Shown: positions 30,680 through 45,542, numbered from the stretch's first letter. The stretch is 64,000 nucleotides of DNA from Pantoea trifolii (GCF_024506435.1 NZ_JANIET010000001.1:3162001-3226000), one strand, 5' to 3'. Notes: generated by a model from the sequence alone, not told the origin. Numbers and translations are program-made.

Positions 30680-31000
30680 ATGCGTGCGCTCATCCTCTGC
30701 GTGGTTTTGCTGTGTAGTGGATGTGCGCATGTCGCCCAGGATAAATGGACCGGCAAAGATAAAGCACAACACTACTTCTCTTCCGCTGTGCTGGCTGCCG
30801 CTGGTAGCGAAATTTCTCAGCATCAAAATCACAGCCGCGGGCAGAATTTGCGTTTCGGCTTTCTGTTTTCGTTGAGTTTTGGTGTGGGAAAAGAGTTATA
30901 TGACAGCCGCTCAGCAGGGAGCGGCTGGAGTTGGAAAGATCTTAGCTGGGATGTCGCCGGTGCCGCCAGCGGTATCGTACTGTGGAATCTCAGTCAGTAA
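30680..31000 (+). CDS. yfiM: Putative lipoprotein YfiM
   Basis: A 106-aa protein of the YfiM (DUF2279) family. The signal ends LLCSGC with Cys15 as the probable lipidated residue; the -3 residue is Cys rather than the usual Leu, so lipidation is likely but not certain. The mature part, DKWTGKDKAQHYFSSAVLAAAG and GSGWSWKDLSWDVAGAASG, follows E. coli YfiM. It starts 3 nt after pssA and ends on the base before the stop of the convergent kgtP. Function unknown. Confidence 0.92.
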   Translation: MRALILCVVLLCSGCAHVAQDKWTGKDKAQHYFSSAVLAAAGSEISQHQNHSRGQNLRFGFLFSLSFGVGKELYDSRSAGSGWSWKDLSWDVAGAASGIVLWNLSQ

Positions 31001-32305
31001 CTACAGCGCAATCCCCTTCCCTTTGCGATGCAGCATCAGCGATACCAGGAATGCTAAAGCGCCCATAGCCGAAACATACCAGAAGAAGCTGGTTTCAATG
31101 CCTTCCCTTTTCAGCAGCAAGGCTACGTATTCTGCCGAACCACCAAAAATAGCATTCGCCACCGCATAGGAAAGACCAACGCCCAGCGCACGAACTTCTG
31201 GCGGGAACATCTCTGCTTTCAGGATGCCACTGATCGCGGTGTAGAAACTGGTGATGATCAGCGCCAACATGATCAGTGCGAATGCCAGCCAACTGCTCTG
31301 CACATTTTGCAGCAGCATTAGAATTGGAACCGTGCAGATTGCCGCCCCGGCACCGAAAATCATCATTGAGGCGCGACGACCGATTTTATCTGACAATGCG
31401 CCAACAATTGGCTGAATCAACATAAACACCAACAAGCAACCGGTCATTAATCCACTGGCACTGCGCGCATCCATCCCGGCGGTGTTCACCAGATATTTTT
31501 GCATGTAGGTCGTGAAGGTATAGAAGCTCAGCGAACCGCCTGCGGTGAAGCCCAGCACCATCAGAAACGCACGGGGGTGATTGCGCAATAATCCCGTAAT
31601 GCTGCCGGCATCACGGTGTTCGCGATGTTTTTTCTCTGAGGTTTCGTTGAGCGAACGACGCAACCACAATGCCACGATAGCCAGCGCCGCACCGAGGAAG
31701 AACGGGATACGCCAGCCCCAACTACGTAGTTCTTCATCGCTAAGAATTTGCTGCAAAACGACGACGGTCAGCACCGCCAATAGTTGGCCGCCAATGAGCG
31801 TCACATACTGGAATGAGGCATAAAATCCTTTTCGTCCTTCCAGTGCTACTTCGCTCATATAAGTGGCGCTGGTACCGTATTCCCCACCAACCGATAATCC
31901 CTGAAACATACGCGCCAGCAATAGAATCACGGGTGCGGCCAGCCCTATTTCGCCGTAGCCAGGTAGGCAAGCGATTACTAATGATCCCAGACACATCATG
32001 CACACTGAAATCAGCATTGAGGCTTTACGGCCGTGACGATCTGCGATGTAGCCAAATAGCCATCCACCGATCGGACGCATGAGAAAACCAGCGGCAAAAA
32101 CGCCAGCAGTTTGCAGCAATTGGGTGGTGGTATCACCGCTTGGGAAGAAAACGTGGGCAAAATAGAGTGAGAAGAAGGAGTAGACGTAGAAATCGAACCA
32201 TTCGACCAGATTGCCGGAAGAAGCGCCAACAATCGCCCAGATGCGCTTTTTACTGTCGGCTACCGTTTCAGATCGTGCCACTTTTTGTTGTTGTGAGTCA
32301 GTCAT
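31001..32305 (-). CDS. kgtP: Alpha-ketoglutarate permease
   Basis: A 434-aa inner-membrane proton symporter of the MFS metabolite:H+ family with 12 helices that takes up 2-oxoglutarate. Motifs include [16 protein letters not shown] at the start, [18 protein letters not shown] between helices 2 and 3, and [15 protein letters not shown]. Ribosome site AGAGG before the ATG. It converges on yfiM with no intervening base and no visible terminator. Upstream lies the rRNA operon end. Confidence 0.96.
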   Translation of the reverse strand: MTDSQQQKVARSETVADSKKRIWAIVGASSGNLVEWFDFYVYSFFSLYFAHVFFPSGDTTTQLLQTAGVFAAGFLMRPIGGWLFGYIADRHGRKASMLISVCMMCLGSLVIACLPGYGEIGLAAPVILLLARMFQGLSVGGEYGTSATYMSEVALEGRKGFYASFQYVTLIGGQLLAVLTVVVLQQILSDEELRSWGWRIPFFLGAALAIVALWLRRSLNETSEKKHREHRDAGSITGLLRNHPRAFLMVLGFTAGGSLSFYTFTTYMQKYLVNTAGMDARSASGLMTGCLLVFMLIQPIVGALSDKIGRRASMMIFGAGAAICTVPILMLLQNVQSSWLAFALIMLALIITSFYTAISGILKAEMFPPEVRALGVGLSYAVANAIFGGSAEYVALLLKREGIETSFFWYVSAMGALAFLVSLMLHRKGKGIAL

Positions 32306-32493
32306 GCTTACCTCTTTTCCTTGCGAAGAATTAACGCCAAAGGATTCAGTAAAGCATCTATTAAGTGGTTGCGGTAATTGTCTCTAATCCTGGATTACAA
32401 AATGTGACTACCAGGGAGTTTTTAGTGCAATTTTTTGCTGTTTTTCATGCAAATTCAGTAAACTACTGGCTTTAAACAGCTATGTATAGACGT

Positions 32494-32521
32494 AAAAAAG
32501 CCCCGAACTTTCGTTCGGGGC
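32494..32521 (-). terminator. Intrinsic terminator of the rRNA operon
   Basis: GCCCCGAAC/GTTCGGGGC with a four-base loop, followed on the minus strand by six T. It lies 16 nt after the 5S gene. Confidence 0.93.
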
Positions 32522-32536
32522 TTCTTCACTTATTTG

Positions 32537-32656
32537 ATGCCTGGCAGTTCCCTACTCTCGCATGGGGAGACCCCACACTACCATCGGCGCTACGGCGTTT
32601 CACTTCTGAGTTCGGCATGGGGTCAGGTGGGACCACCGCGCTAAAGCCGCCAGGCA
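32537..32656 (-). rRNA. rrf: 5S ribosomal RNA
   Basis: 120 nt with TGCCTGGC ends pairing (5' TGCCTGGCGGC, 3' GCCAGGCAT) and the conserved middle with CCGAACTCAGAAGTGAAACG. It follows 23S after about 100 nt. No mutation apparent. Confidence 0.97.
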
Positions 32657-32759
32657 AATTCTTTGCGCAAAAACGAATGACATCCGCTTCCGCTGAATCT
32701 TTAATCCGTAAAACAAGCTGAAAATCCGGTCTCTCAGACCAAAACGCCTCTGGCGTTGT

Positions 32760-35665
<2,906 letters not shown>

Positions 35666-35866
35666 TCACAACCCACAGGCGTTTTGCAACGCTGCGGACT
35701 GCAGGCATTGAGAGACTCGAACATGTTGTTATTCATTTCTTATTACGGAGAAATGAACCAACACGTCGTTTCAATTTTCAGCTTGTTCCGGATTGTTAAA
35801 GAGCAATAACTTCGCAATGTACCCGAGGATACATTCTGAAGTTAGTTATCAACGTGGGGTCGTTGA

Positions 35867-35942
35867 TGGTGGAGCTAAGCGGGATCGAACCGCTGACCTC
35901 CTGCGTGCAAGGCAGGCGCTCTCCCAGCTGAGCTATAGCCCC
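35867..35942 (-). tRNA. alaT: tRNA-Ala (UGC anticodon)
   Basis: 76 nt from GGGGCTATAGCTCAG to CCACCA. Anticodon TGC in the CTTGCAC loop, T-loop TTCGATC, encoded CCA end. Lies in the 16S-23S spacer next to tRNA-Ile. The gene name is by analogy to E. coli. Confidence 0.96.
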
Positions 35943-36058
35943 ATAGAGTTTTGCAAAACGCGTGCTTACCAGGAGAATTCTTTCAGGTTCAAGGCGTGTC
36001 GATGCGAAGCATACTCAAGTATGCGAGCTATCGGCACAACGCGGAAACTGGAAGAATT

Positions 36059-36135
<77 letters not shown>

Positions 36136-36208
36136 GCAGGCGTTTTACGCTCTTCTTTAATTTCATCAGACAATCTGTGTGAGCACTGCGCGGGAAGGTA
36201 TCTTCAGG

Positions 36209-37748
<1,540 letters not shown>

Positions 37749-37901
37749 AAGTTTGATTTGCTGAAACAGGTTCAGCGGTGCTCATCTGTAAAACGTCATA
37801 ATGAATTTCATTATGTGTTCACTCGTGAGGCTTTGATATTTTGCTGCGTCCTAAGACGCTGATATCAATCCTGCGAGTGCCCACACAGATTGTCTGATAA
37901 A

Positions 37902-37913
37902 TTGTTAAAGAGC
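37902..37913 (-). promoter_or_regulatory. rrn antitermination boxA
   Basis: GCTCTTTAACAA on the minus strand, 154 nt before 16S. It recruits the Nus antitermination complex on rRNA operons. A second boxA-like copy lies in the spacer near 35795-35806. Confidence 0.85.
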
Positions 37914-37953
37914 GTTGCGAGCAGCGGCTGAACCGTCTGTCGCGAGGTGGCGT

Positions 37954-37981
37954 ATACTACGCTACTCTCCTTCGGAGTCAA
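37954..37981 (-). promoter_or_regulatory. rrn promoter P2
   Basis: -35 TTGACT (37981-37976), 16-bp spacer, -10 TAGTAT (37959-37954), followed by a GCCACC discriminator, as in rrn P2 of E. coli. Confidence 0.85.
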
Positions 37982-38074
37982 ACACTTTTTTCAGCGTTTT
38001 CATCCGGCGGGATGAATTTCTTCACTCCCTGCTGAGCCGTCTGCGTTGCCGCTTTGCCGTCTCAGTGGTGGCGC

Positions 38075-38102
38075 ATTATAGGGAGTTCCTTTCAGCTGAC
38101 AA
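38075..38102 (-). promoter_or_regulatory. rrn promoter P1
   Basis: -35 TTGTCA (38102-38097), 16-bp spacer, -10 TATAAT (38080-38075), then the GC-rich discriminator GCGCCACC: the stringently controlled rrn P1 layout. Upstream AT-rich bases fit an UP element. Confidence 0.9.
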
Positions 38103-38183
38103 GTGCTATTTTGAAGTTTTCGCGCAACCGCTCACTTTCCAGGCTATACGTTGCAAAAAGCAGCTAATTCTTGCGATAAGGCC

Positions 38184-38208
38184 AAAAAAAACGGGCCCGC
38201 AGGCCCGT
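38184..38208 (-). terminator. Intrinsic terminator after clpB
   Basis: ACGGGCC-TGCG-GGCCCGT stem, seven T following on the minus strand, 16 nt after the clpB stop. Confidence 0.92.
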
Positions 38209-38223
38209 TTTAATCGAACGTGA

Positions 38224-40797
38224 TTACTGGTGAGCAACAATCACATCGTCTTTTACATCCATTTCGATGGTTTTTCCCGGAACCAAAGCACCAGAAAGAA
38301 TCTGCTGCGCCAGCGGATTTTCAATCTGCTGCTGGATAGCACGTTTTAATGGACGCGCACCATAAACCGGGTCATAGCCATTCTCGCCAAGCAGTTTGAG
38401 CGCCTCATCGGAGATATGCAGTTGATAGCCGCGCTCCTCAAGACGTTTATACAATCGTTGCAGCTGAATCTGCGCAATGGAAGCAATGTGTTTTTCGCCC
38501 AACGGATGGAACACCACCATGTCATCGATACGGTTGATAAACTCTGGGCGAAAATGCTGCCCCACAACCGTCATCACCACCTCTTTCATCTCCACATAAT
38601 CCAGAGAACCGAAACGTTCCTGAATAAGATCGGAGCCAAGGTTCGAGGTCATGATCACCACGGTATTGCGGAAATCGACTGTACGCCCCTGTCCATCGGT
38701 TAAGCGACCATCATCCAGCACCTGCAACAGGATATTGAAGACATCAGGATGCGCCTTCTCCACCTCATCCAGCAAAATTACCGAATAAGGACGACGACGC
38801 ACCGCTTCAGTCAGATAACCGCCCTCTTCATAGCCGACATATCCCGGAGGCGCACCCACCAGCCGCGATACCGAGTGTTTTTCCATAAACTCGGACATAT
38901 CAATACGCACCATCGCGTCATCGCTGTCGAACAGGAAGTTAGCCAGTGCTTTACACAATTCGGTTTTACCGACTCCCGTTGGTCCAAGGAACAGGAAGGA
39001 ACCAATTGGACGATTCGGATCCGACAAGCCGGCGCGGCTACGACGAATCGCATTCGAAACCGCTTCTACCGCTTCGTTCTGACCGATAACCCGTGAGTGC
39101 AGCTCTTGCTCCATACGCAGCAACTTATCGCGCTCCCCTTCCATCATGCGTGCGACAGGTATTCCGGTCCAACGCGCCAGTACATCGGCAATCTCCACAT
39201 CCGTTACGCGATTGCGTAACAGCTTCATGGTTTTGCCTTCAGACTGCGTAGCGATGGCTAACTGTTTCTCCAGCTCCGGTATTTTACCGTACTGCAGTTC
39301 AGACATCTGACCAAGGTCACCCACGCGACGCGCTTGCTCCATCGTCAAGCGCGCTTGCTCCAGCTCGGCTTTAATGTTCTGCGTGCCAGTTAAAGAGGCT
39401 TTTTCCGCTTTCCATTCCTCTTCCAGTTCAGCGTATTCACGCTCTTTCTGGTTAAGTTCGCTTTCCAGCATTTCCAGACGCTTCACGCTGGCATCATCAG
39501 ACTCTTTCTTCAGCGCCTGCTGCTCCAGTTTTAACTGGATGATGCGGCGCTCAAGGCGATCGAGTGATTCTGGTTTCGAATCCATCTGTAAACGAATACT
39601 TGAAGCCGCTTCGTCAATCAGATCGATGGCCTTATCCGGCAGCTGGCGATCAGAGATATAACGGTGCGACAGCGTCGCCGCGGCCACTATCGCCGGATCG
39701 GTGATCTGCACATGGTGGTGCAGCTCATAGCGTTCTTTCAGTCCACGCAGAATCGCAATGGTATCTTCCACACTCGGCTCAGCGACAAAGACTTTCTGGA
39801 AACGACGTTCCAGCGCCGCATCTTTCTCGATGAACTGGCGATACTCATTCAGCGTGGTTGCGCCGACACAGTGCAACTCACCGCGAGCCAATGCGGGTTT
39901 CAGCATGTTGCCCGCATCCATTGCGCCATCGGCTTTACCGGCGCCAACCATGGTATGCAGTTCGTCGATAAACAGAATGACGTTACCTTCCTGCTTCGCC
40001 AGGTCGCTAAGCACACCTTTGAGGCGCTCTTCAAATTCACCACGATATTTGGCGCCCGCCACCAGCGAACCCATATCCAGAGCCAGCACGCGACGACCTT
40101 TCAGCCCTTCCGGCACTTCGCCATTGATGATGCGCTGCGCTAAACCTTCGGCGATAGCCGTTTTACCGACGCCGGGTTCACCAATAAGTACCGGGTTATT
40201 TTTGGTGCGACGCTGCAACACTTGAATGGTGCGGCGGATCTCTTCATCACGACCAATTACCGGATCCAGCTTGCCGAGTTCGGCACGCTCTGTAAGGTCA
40301 ATGGTGTATTTTTTTAATGCCTGACGCTGATCTTCAGCCCCTTGATCGTTCACGCTATCTCCTCCCCGTAATTGCTCGATGGCCTTAGAGAGTTTTTCCG
40401 ACGTCGCGCCAGCTGATTTCAATAGGTCAGCCAGCGAGCCACGTGAATCGAGGGCCGCCAATACAAATAATTCAGATGATATAAAGTTGTCGCCGCGCTT
40501 TTGCGCCAGCTTGTCGCACAGGTTAAGTACCCGAATCAAATCGGCAGATGGCTGTACATCGCCGTCGGTCCCTTCAACCTGCGGTAGTCGATTAATTGCT
40601 TGTTCAATGCTGGTACGCAGGCCAGCCACGTCGGCACCCGCTGCGCTGAGCAACGGACGCACCGATCCGCCTTCCTGATTGAGCAAAGCGCTCATCAAAT
40701 GAAGGGGTTCAATGAATTGATTGTCATGTCCCAGAGCAAGGGACTGTGCATCGGCAAGTGCCAGTTGAAATTTATTAGTAAGACGATCCAGACGCAT
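38224..40797 (-). CDS. clpB: Disaggregase chaperone ClpB
   Basis: An 857-aa hexameric AAA+ chaperone that with DnaK dissolves protein aggregates after heat. Order: N-domain (1-145, [18 protein letters not shown]), first ATPase with Walker [10 protein letters not shown], coiled-coil middle domain (about 410-525, [16 protein letters not shown]...), second ATPase with GPTGVGKTE and [18 protein letters not shown], and C-terminal domain. The start at 40797 follows GGGAGGAATT. A heat-shock sigma-32 promoter lies upstream. Confidence 0.98.
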   Translation of the reverse strand: MRLDRLTNKFQLALADAQSLALGHDNQFIEPLHLMSALLNQEGGSVRPLLSAAGADVAGLRTSIEQAINRLPQVEGTDGDVQPSADLIRVLNLCDKLAQKRGDNFISSELFVLAALDSRGSLADLLKSAGATSEKLSKAIEQLRGGDSVNDQGAEDQRQALKKYTIDLTERAELGKLDPVIGRDEEIRRTIQVLQRRTKNNPVLIGEPGVGKTAIAEGLAQRIINGEVPEGLKGRRVLALDMGSLVAGAKYRGEFEERLKGVLSDLAKQEGNVILFIDELHTMVGAGKADGAMDAGNMLKPALARGELHCVGATTLNEYRQFIEKDAALERRFQKVFVAEPSVEDTIAILRGLKERYELHHHVQITDPAIVAAATLSHRYISDRQLPDKAIDLIDEAASSIRLQMDSKPESLDRLERRIIQLKLEQQALKKESDDASVKRLEMLESELNQKEREYAELEEEWKAEKASLTGTQNIKAELEQARLTMEQARRVGDLGQMSELQYGKIPELEKQLAIATQSEGKTMKLLRNRVTDVEIADVLARWTGIPVARMMEGERDKLLRMEQELHSRVIGQNEAVEAVSNAIRRSRAGLSDPNRPIGSFLFLGPTGVGKTELCKALANFLFDSDDAMVRIDMSEFMEKHSVSRLVGAPPGYVGYEEGGYLTEAVRRRPYSVILLDEVEKAHPDVFNILLQVLDDGRLTDGQGRTVDFRNTVVIMTSNLGSDLIQERFGSLDYVEMKEVVMTVVGQHFRPEFINRIDDMVVFHPLGEKHIASIAQIQLQRLYKRLEERGYQLHISDEALKLLGENGYDPVYGARPLKRAIQQQIENPLAQQILSGALVPGKTIEMDVKDDVIVAHQ

Positions 40798-40835
40798 AAT
40801 TCCTCCCATTACAGGTCAAAATGCTACTGGAGATT

Positions 40836-40864
40836 AAATGAGGTCATCCCTCAAATTTTTCAAG
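40836..40864 (-). promoter_or_regulatory. Sigma-32 heat-shock promoter of clpB
   Basis: -35 CTTGAAA (40864-40858), 14-bp spacer, -10 CCTCATTT (40843-40836); consensus CTTGAAA / CCCCATNT. Located 40 nt before the clpB start. Confidence 0.85.
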
Positions 40865-40923
40865 GTTAATGACCTGTGTTGTGAGCAAAAAATACGCTAA
40901 CTGGACCGTCTTGTGGCGTAAGG

Positions 40924-41652
40924 TTATCTCAGCCAAATCAAAGTTGCCATACGCCCGGTGATTCCGTCGCGTCGGTAGGAGAAAAAATCATCGCGCTCAT
41001 GGAAGGTACAACGCGTTGAACCACTGATGGAATGTACGCCGGCAGCTTGTAACCGCTGACGAGCCAGCAGCCAAATATCGGCGAAGTATTTGTCACCAGC
41101 CGGGCGGAAAGCTTCTTCCGCTTTTGAATCATGCGCCATAAATGCCGTTCTGACTTCCGGACCAACTTCAAATGCCTGCGGCCCAATTGCCGGACCAAGC
41201 CATGCATGAATGTCATGTGGCGCGGAGTTGAACTGTGACAATGTCTGTTCCAGCACGCCATTACAGAGACCACGCCAACCCGCATGCGCTGCTGCGACTT
41301 CACTGCCATCCTTACTACAAAGCAACACCGGCAAACAATCCGCCGTCATCACTGCGCAAACAACCCCACTTTCACGGGTGATGGCGGCATCAGCGCGCGG
41401 TAGCGGATCGCTGGCGGGTAAACGCGCAACCACTTGACCATGGATCTGATCAAGCCATTGTGGCATCGCTGGTAGCGTCAGTTGTTCAACCAAGCGTTGA
41501 CGATTCTGAGCAACATGCGCCTCAGCGTCGCCAACGTGCCCACCAAGATTCAACGAATCCCAGGGGGCAGCGCTGACGCCGCCGTATCGCGTGGTGGAAC
41601 ATGCCCGAACATGCTGCGGCGCAGGCCAATCCGGGATGATCCATTCACTCAT
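40924..41652 (-). CDS. pgeF: Purine nucleoside phosphorylase / muropeptide-type PgeF (YfiH)
   Basis: A 242-aa protein of the multicopper-laccase-like YfiH/CNF1 family. E. coli YfiH (PgeF) removes mis-incorporated serine from peptidoglycan precursors; relatives cleave purine nucleosides. The zinc-site pieces AVMTADCLPVLLC and AAAHAGWRGLCNGVL, and GPAIGPQAFEVG, are conserved. The ATG at 41652 overlaps the rluD stop (ATGA), so the pair is an operon; a TTG two codons upstream is less likely. Confidence 0.94.
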   Translation of the reverse strand: MSEWIIPDWPAPQHVRACSTTRYGGVSAAPWDSLNLGGHVGDAEAHVAQNRQRLVEQLTLPAMPQWLDQIHGQVVARLPASDPLPRADAAITRESGVVCAVMTADCLPVLLCSKDGSEVAAAHAGWRGLCNGVLEQTLSQFNSAPHDIHAWLGPAIGPQAFEVGPEVRTAFMAHDSKAEEAFRPAGDKYFADIWLLARQRLQAAGVHSISGSTRCTFHERDDFFSYRRDGITGRMATLIWLR

Positions 41653-42629
41653 AGCCAATCCATCTGATCGCGGAATTCAAGGGTATCGGCTTTCAGCGCA
41701 TCAATTAAATCGACCATATCCTGCGGCAACGGTGCGTGCCATTCCATCTCAATACCGGTAATGGGGTGATAGAGACGTAACATCGTGGCATGCAGCGCCT
41801 GGCGATCAAAACCACGTAGCGTAGTGATGAAAGCTTCAGATGCACCTTTTGGCGGACGCGGACGACCACCGTACAGCGGATCGCCCACCAGCGGATGGTT
41901 GATATGCGCCATATGCACACGAATCTGATGCGTACGACCGGTTTCAAGGCGTAAACGCAAACGCGTATGGGCACGGAAGTGCTCCATGATGCGATAGTGC
42001 GTGGTAGCCGGTTTACCCATCGGATGCACCGCCATGTGTGTGCGTTTGGTAGAGTGGCGCGCCATGGGTTGATCCACAGTACCGCCTGCGGTCATGGTGC
42101 CGATCGCTACCGCTTCATATTCACGCGTGATTTCGCGCAGCTGCAGCGTTTCAACCAGGTGAGTTTGCGCAGGAACGGTTTTCGCTACCACCATCAAACC
42201 GGTGGTATCTTTATCCAGACGATGAACAATCCCTGCGCGAGGCACATCAGCGATAGGCGGATAGTGATAAAGCAGTGCGTTAAGCACCGTGCCATCAGGA
42301 TTACCGGCGCCGGGATGTACCACCAAACCGCGAGGTTTGTTGATGACCAGAATGTCGTCATCTTCATAGACGATGTTCAGTGGGATGTTTTGCGCTTCCC
42401 AGCGTTGTGCTTCTTCGATCTCAGCATCAATCGAGACATGCTCACCGCCAAAAACTTTTTCTTTTGGTTTATCGATGATAGTGCCGTTGACGCTGACTCG
42501 GCGCTCAAGAATCCATTCTTTTATGCGAGAACGTGAATAATCAGGGAACAATTCTGCCAAAGTCTGATCTAAGCGTTGTCCAAGTTGTGCTTCGGACACC
42601 GTTGCGGTGAGTTGAACTTGTTGTGCCAT
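41649..42629 (-). CDS. rluD: 23S rRNA pseudouridine synthase RluD
   Basis: A 326-aa enzyme that makes pseudouridines 1911, 1915 and 1917 in helix 69 of 23S rRNA. An S4 domain covers residues about 18-85 (GQRLDQTLAELFPDYSRSRIKEWI); the catalytic Asp is in HRLDKDTTGLM (about residue 139); TGRTHQIRVHMAHINHPLVGD is the RluA-family motif II-III region. First gene of rluD-pgeF, divergent from bamD. Confidence 0.97.
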   Translation of the reverse strand: MAQQVQLTATVSEAQLGQRLDQTLAELFPDYSRSRIKEWILERRVSVNGTIIDKPKEKVFGGEHVSIDAEIEEAQRWEAQNIPLNIVYEDDDILVINKPRGLVVHPGAGNPDGTVLNALLYHYPPIADVPRAGIVHRLDKDTTGLMVVAKTVPAQTHLVETLQLREITREYEAVAIGTMTAGGTVDQPMARHSTKRTHMAVHPMGKPATTHYRIMEHFRAHTRLRLRLETGRTHQIRVHMAHINHPLVGDPLYGGRPRPPKGASEAFITTLRGFDRQALHATMLRLYHPITGIEMEWHAPLPQDMVDLIDALKADTLEFRDQMDWL

Positions 42630-42759
42630 ATACAGCTTCTTCGTTAACGTTGGGTTTTCACGGCGATGCCGTTTAATATAATGTGCTATCGTACCTGGTC
42701 ATAACTGGGAGCTATACGGACAGCTTCTGCTACAACACTTTGAGGATAATCATTTCGTC

Positions 42760-43500
42760 ATGACGCGTATGAAACATCTGGTGGCTGCTGCCACACTGAG
42801 CCTGAGCCTGGCGCTTGTGGGTTGTTCTGGCTCATCAGATCCAGTCCCGGACAGCCCGCCGTCTGAAATTTATGCCACGGCCCAGCAAAAGCTGCAGGAC
42901 GGTAACTTTAAAGCGGCGATTAAGCAACTGGAAGCACTGGATAACCGCTATCCATTTGGTCCTTACTCGCAGCAAGTACAACTGGATTTGATCTACGCGT
43001 ATTACAAAAATGCCGATCTGCCACTGGCGCAAGCCGCTATATCTCGCTTTATGCGTCTCAATCCAACCCATCCTAATATCGACTATGTCATCTATATGAA
43101 AGGTCTGACGGATATGGCGCTGGATGATTCTGCACTGCAGGGCTTCTTCGGTATCGATCGTTCCGATCGTGATCCGACGCACGCTCGTGATGCTTTCCGT
43201 GACTTCTCGCAATTACTGCGCGGTTATCCAAACAGCCAATATGCTGCGGATGCGCAGAAACGTTTGGCATTCCTGAAAGAGCGCCTGGCGAAGTATGAAC
43301 TCTCGGTGGCGCAATTCTATACCAAGCGCGGTGCCTATGTCGCTGTTGTTAACCGCGTGGAAACCATGATGAAGGATTATCCGGATACTGAGGCGACGCA
43401 TGAAGCGCTGCCGTTGATGGAAAATGCTTACCGCCAGCTGCAGTTGACGGCTGAAGCCGACAAAGTAGCAAAAATCATTGCGGCAAATAATCAGTCCTGA
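42760..43500 (+). CDS. bamD: Outer-membrane assembly lipoprotein BamD
   Basis: A 246-aa essential lipoprotein of the BAM complex that folds outer-membrane proteins. The signal ends LVGC with lipidated Cys22. The mature part has five tetratricopeptide-like repeats, with [31 protein letters not shown] and [23 protein letters not shown] as typical units. Divergent from rluD. ATG codons at 42760 and 42769 are both possible; the first matches E. coli MTRMK. Confidence 0.97.
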   Translation: MTRMKHLVAAATLSLSLALVGCSGSSDPVPDSPPSEIYATAQQKLQDGNFKAAIKQLEALDNRYPFGPYSQQVQLDLIYAYYKNADLPLAQAAISRFMRLNPTHPNIDYVIYMKGLTDMALDDSALQGFFGIDRSDRDPTHARDAFRDFSQLLRGYPNSQYAADAQKRLAFLKERLAKYELSVAQFYTKRGAYVAVVNRVETMMKDYPDTEATHEALPLMENAYRQLQLTAEADKVAKIIAANNQS

Positions 43501-43518
43501 TTATGACACCCACAAAAA

Positions 43519-43543
43519 AGCAGCCCATGAGGCTGCTTTTTTA
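43519..43543 (+). terminator. Intrinsic terminator after bamD
   Basis: AGCAGCC-CATGA-GGCTGCT followed by TTTTT. Confidence 0.9.
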
Positions 43544-43775
43544 TGTCATTTAGAAGATAACTCAACAATTTTAGAGATTTATCGCTGCGGTTATCCATTC
43601 AATCATGCGCCCTTCCGCACTCGTCTTCAAGCATTTCCGGCTACTTTCCCGGCCGTTCTCACAATTAAGCGGCATTGACAAAAAGTGACATTTCAATGTG
43701 ATCTAGATCACACATTTTCTTGATATCCGCGGTATGCTGGTCCTACCCCGACGGAAATGACAGAGAGGTTTAACT

Positions 43776-44102
43776 ATGATTCTGAACATTACCAGCAAAC
43801 AAATGGAAATCACCGAGGCCATCCGTAACCACGTTGAAGAGCGTCTCGCCAAGCTGGAAAAATGGCAAACACATCTGATAAACCCTCACATTGTGTTATC
43901 GAAAGAGCCGAAGGAGTTTGTGGCTGACGCCACCATTAATACGCCTAACGGAACGCTGGTTGCCAGTGCGAAACATGATGATATGTACACGGCCATCAAT
44001 GACTTGATTGCCAAGCTGGAGCGACAACTTAATAAAGCGCAACACAAACCCGAAGCACGTCGCGCCAACAGCAGTGTGAAAGATTTTCTTCCGACAGAAT
44101 AA
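43776..44102 (+). CDS. raiA: Ribosome-associated inhibitor RaiA (hibernation factor)
   Basis: A 108-aa HPF-family protein that binds the 30S decoding region in stationary phase or cold and blocks translation. The family start [30 protein letters not shown] and the [33 protein letters not shown] core are clear. The C-terminal tail ([13 protein letters not shown]) is short, so it is the RaiA type rather than long HPF. Ribosome site GAGAGG before the ATG. Confidence 0.97.
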   Translation: MILNITSKQMEITEAIRNHVEERLAKLEKWQTHLINPHIVLSKEPKEFVADATINTPNGTLVASAKHDDMYTAINDLIAKLERQLNKAQHKPEARRANSSVKDFLPTE

Positions 44103-44118
44103 ACAAACATCTCTAGTG

Positions 44119-44143
44119 ACGCGCCTCCGGGCGCGTTTTTTAT
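44119..44143 (+). terminator. Intrinsic terminator after raiA
   Basis: ACGCGCC-TCCG-GGCGCGT followed by TTTTTATT. Confidence 0.9.
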
Positions 44144-44171
44144 TGACAGCTTTAAATCACTGCGGTTACTC
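44143..44171 (+). promoter_or_regulatory. pheA promoter
   Basis: TTGACA (44143-44148), a 17-bp spacer and TTACTC (44166-44171), colinear with the E. coli pheA promoter; the -10 is weaker than in E. coli. It drives the pheL-pheA attenuation leader. Confidence 0.65.
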
Positions 44172-44199
44172 TCAAGCCACTTCATTTATGGAAACAACC

Positions 44200-44247
44200 A
44201 TGAAACATCTGCCGTTCTTCTTCGCATTCTTTTTTACCTTCCCCTGA
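44200..44247 (+). CDS. pheL: Phenylalanine leader peptide PheL
   Basis: A 15-residue ORF, MKHLPFFFAFFFTFP, with seven Phe codons, nearly identical to E. coli PheL. It is a regulatory peptide: when charged tRNA-Phe is scarce the ribosome stalls here and the downstream terminator cannot form, so pheA is transcribed. GGAAACA before the ATG is the ribosome site. Confidence 0.97.
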   Translation: MKHLPFFFAFFFTFP

Positions 44248-44249
44248 TT

Positions 44250-44324
44250 GGGAGGCGATTCGTCATGTGAAAATGAATGCGAAGACGAACAACAAAGCCT
44301 CCCAAATGGGAGGCTTTTTTATTG
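44250..44324 (+). promoter_or_regulatory. pheA attenuator
   Basis: The terminator AGCCTCCC-AAAT-GGGAGGCT (44296-44315) with a T-run follows. An upstream GGGAGGC (44250-44256), just after the pheL stop, can pair with GCCTCCC (44297-44303) of the terminator arm, giving the alternative structure. This mutually exclusive pairing is what attenuation needs. Confidence 0.9.
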
Positions 44325-44345
44325 GACATTTTACAGGTGAGCCCT

Positions 44346-45509
44346 ATGAATCCCGAAAATCCGCTGCTGGCCTTACGCGATAAAATCAGCGCCGTTGATG
44401 AAAAACTCTTAGCGCTTTTGTCGGAGCGTCGCACACTGGCTGTTGAAGTTGCCCAAGCTAAACTGGCAACGCATCGCCCTATCCGAGACGTAGAACGTGA
44501 ACGCGCACTGCTGGAAAACCTGATTTCTCTGGGTAAAAAGCATCAGCTTGATGCGCATTACATTACCCGCCTGTTCCAGCTGGTAATTGAAGATTCTGTT
44601 CTTACCCAGCAAGCGTTGTTGCAAAAGAATCTCAACCATCCACACGCTCACGCGCCGCGCATTGCATTCCTTGGCCCGAAAGGTTCTTACTCACATCTAG
44701 CGGCGCGTAAATATGCCACCCGACATTTCGATTCGATGGTGGAGATTGGCTGCCTGAAATTCCATGACATTATTCATCAGGTAGAGAGTGGCCAGGCGGA
44801 TTACGCCGTAATGCCGATTGAAAACACCAGCTCTGGCTCGATTAACGACGTTTACGACCTGCTTCAGCAAACTACGCTATCGATTGTGGGTGAACTGACC
44901 ATTCCAATTGAGCACTGTGTGCTGGTCAACGGCAGCACCGATCTACAGCAGATCGAAACGGTGTACAGCCATCCACAGCCATTCCAGCAGTGCAGCCAAT
45001 TCATCAATCGCTTCCCGCAATGGAAAATCGAATACACCGAAAGCACCGCTGCAGCGATGGAGAAAGTGGCCGCGATGAATTCCCCGAAGGTTGCCGCATT
45101 GGGTAGTGAAGCGGGCGGTGAGCTGTATGGATTGCAGGTACTGGAGCGTAATCTGGCCAATCAGCAGCAGAACCATACGCGCTTCATCGTGCTGGCACGT
45201 AAAGCAATTGAGGTTTCCGGTCAGGTTCCGGCAAAAACTACGTTGATCATGGCGACTGGCCAACAAGCGGGCGCATTGGTTGAAGCGCTGATGGTATTGC
45301 GTAACCACGGCCTGATCATGAGCAAACTGGAAAACCGTCCAATCAACGGCAATCCATGGGAAGAGATGTTTTATATTGATGTGCAAGGCAATCTGCAATC
45401 AGAGAATATGCAGTTGGCGTTAACGGAGTTAAGCGGCTTAACCCGTTCATTAAAAGTTCTCGGCTGCTATCCAGGCGAGAATGTGGTGCCGGTTGAACCT
45501 CGCCTCTAA
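44346..45509 (+). CDS. pheA: Chorismate mutase-prephenate dehydratase (P-protein)
   Basis: A 387-aa bifunctional enzyme of phenylalanine synthesis. Residues 1-95 are the AroQ chorismate mutase ([25 protein letters not shown]); 105-285 the prephenate dehydratase, ending with the conserved TRF in [10 protein letters not shown]; 299-375 a regulatory ACT domain. The GALV motif of the ACT domain is intact, but the ESRP motif reads LENRP, with Asn in place of Ser. These motifs form the Phe feedback site in E. coli. The ATG at 44346 follows the attenuator; the frame extends upstream without similarity. Confidence 0.97.
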   Translation: MNPENPLLALRDKISAVDEKLLALLSERRTLAVEVAQAKLATHRPIRDVERERALLENLISLGKKHQLDAHYITRLFQLVIEDSVLTQQALLQKNLNHPHAHAPRIAFLGPKGSYSHLAARKYATRHFDSMVEIGCLKFHDIIHQVESGQADYAVMPIENTSSGSINDVYDLLQQTTLSIVGELTIPIEHCVLVNGSTDLQQIETVYSHPQPFQQCSQFINRFPQWKIEYTESTAAAMEKVAAMNSPKVAALGSEAGGELYGLQVLERNLANQQQNHTRFIVLARKAIEVSGQVPAKTTLIMATGQQAGALVEALMVLRNHGLIMSKLENRPINGNPWEEMFYIDVQGNLQSENMQLALTELSGLTRSLKVLGCYPGENVVPVEPRL

Positions 45510-45513
45510 GCAA

Positions 45514-45542
45514 AAAGGCATCCTCGCGGATGCCTTTTGTTT
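45514..45542. terminator. Bidirectional terminator between pheA and tyrA
   Basis: AAAGGCATCC-TCGC-GGATGCCTTT with T-rich sequence on both sides; the two convergent genes end within 5 nt of it. Confidence 0.92.
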
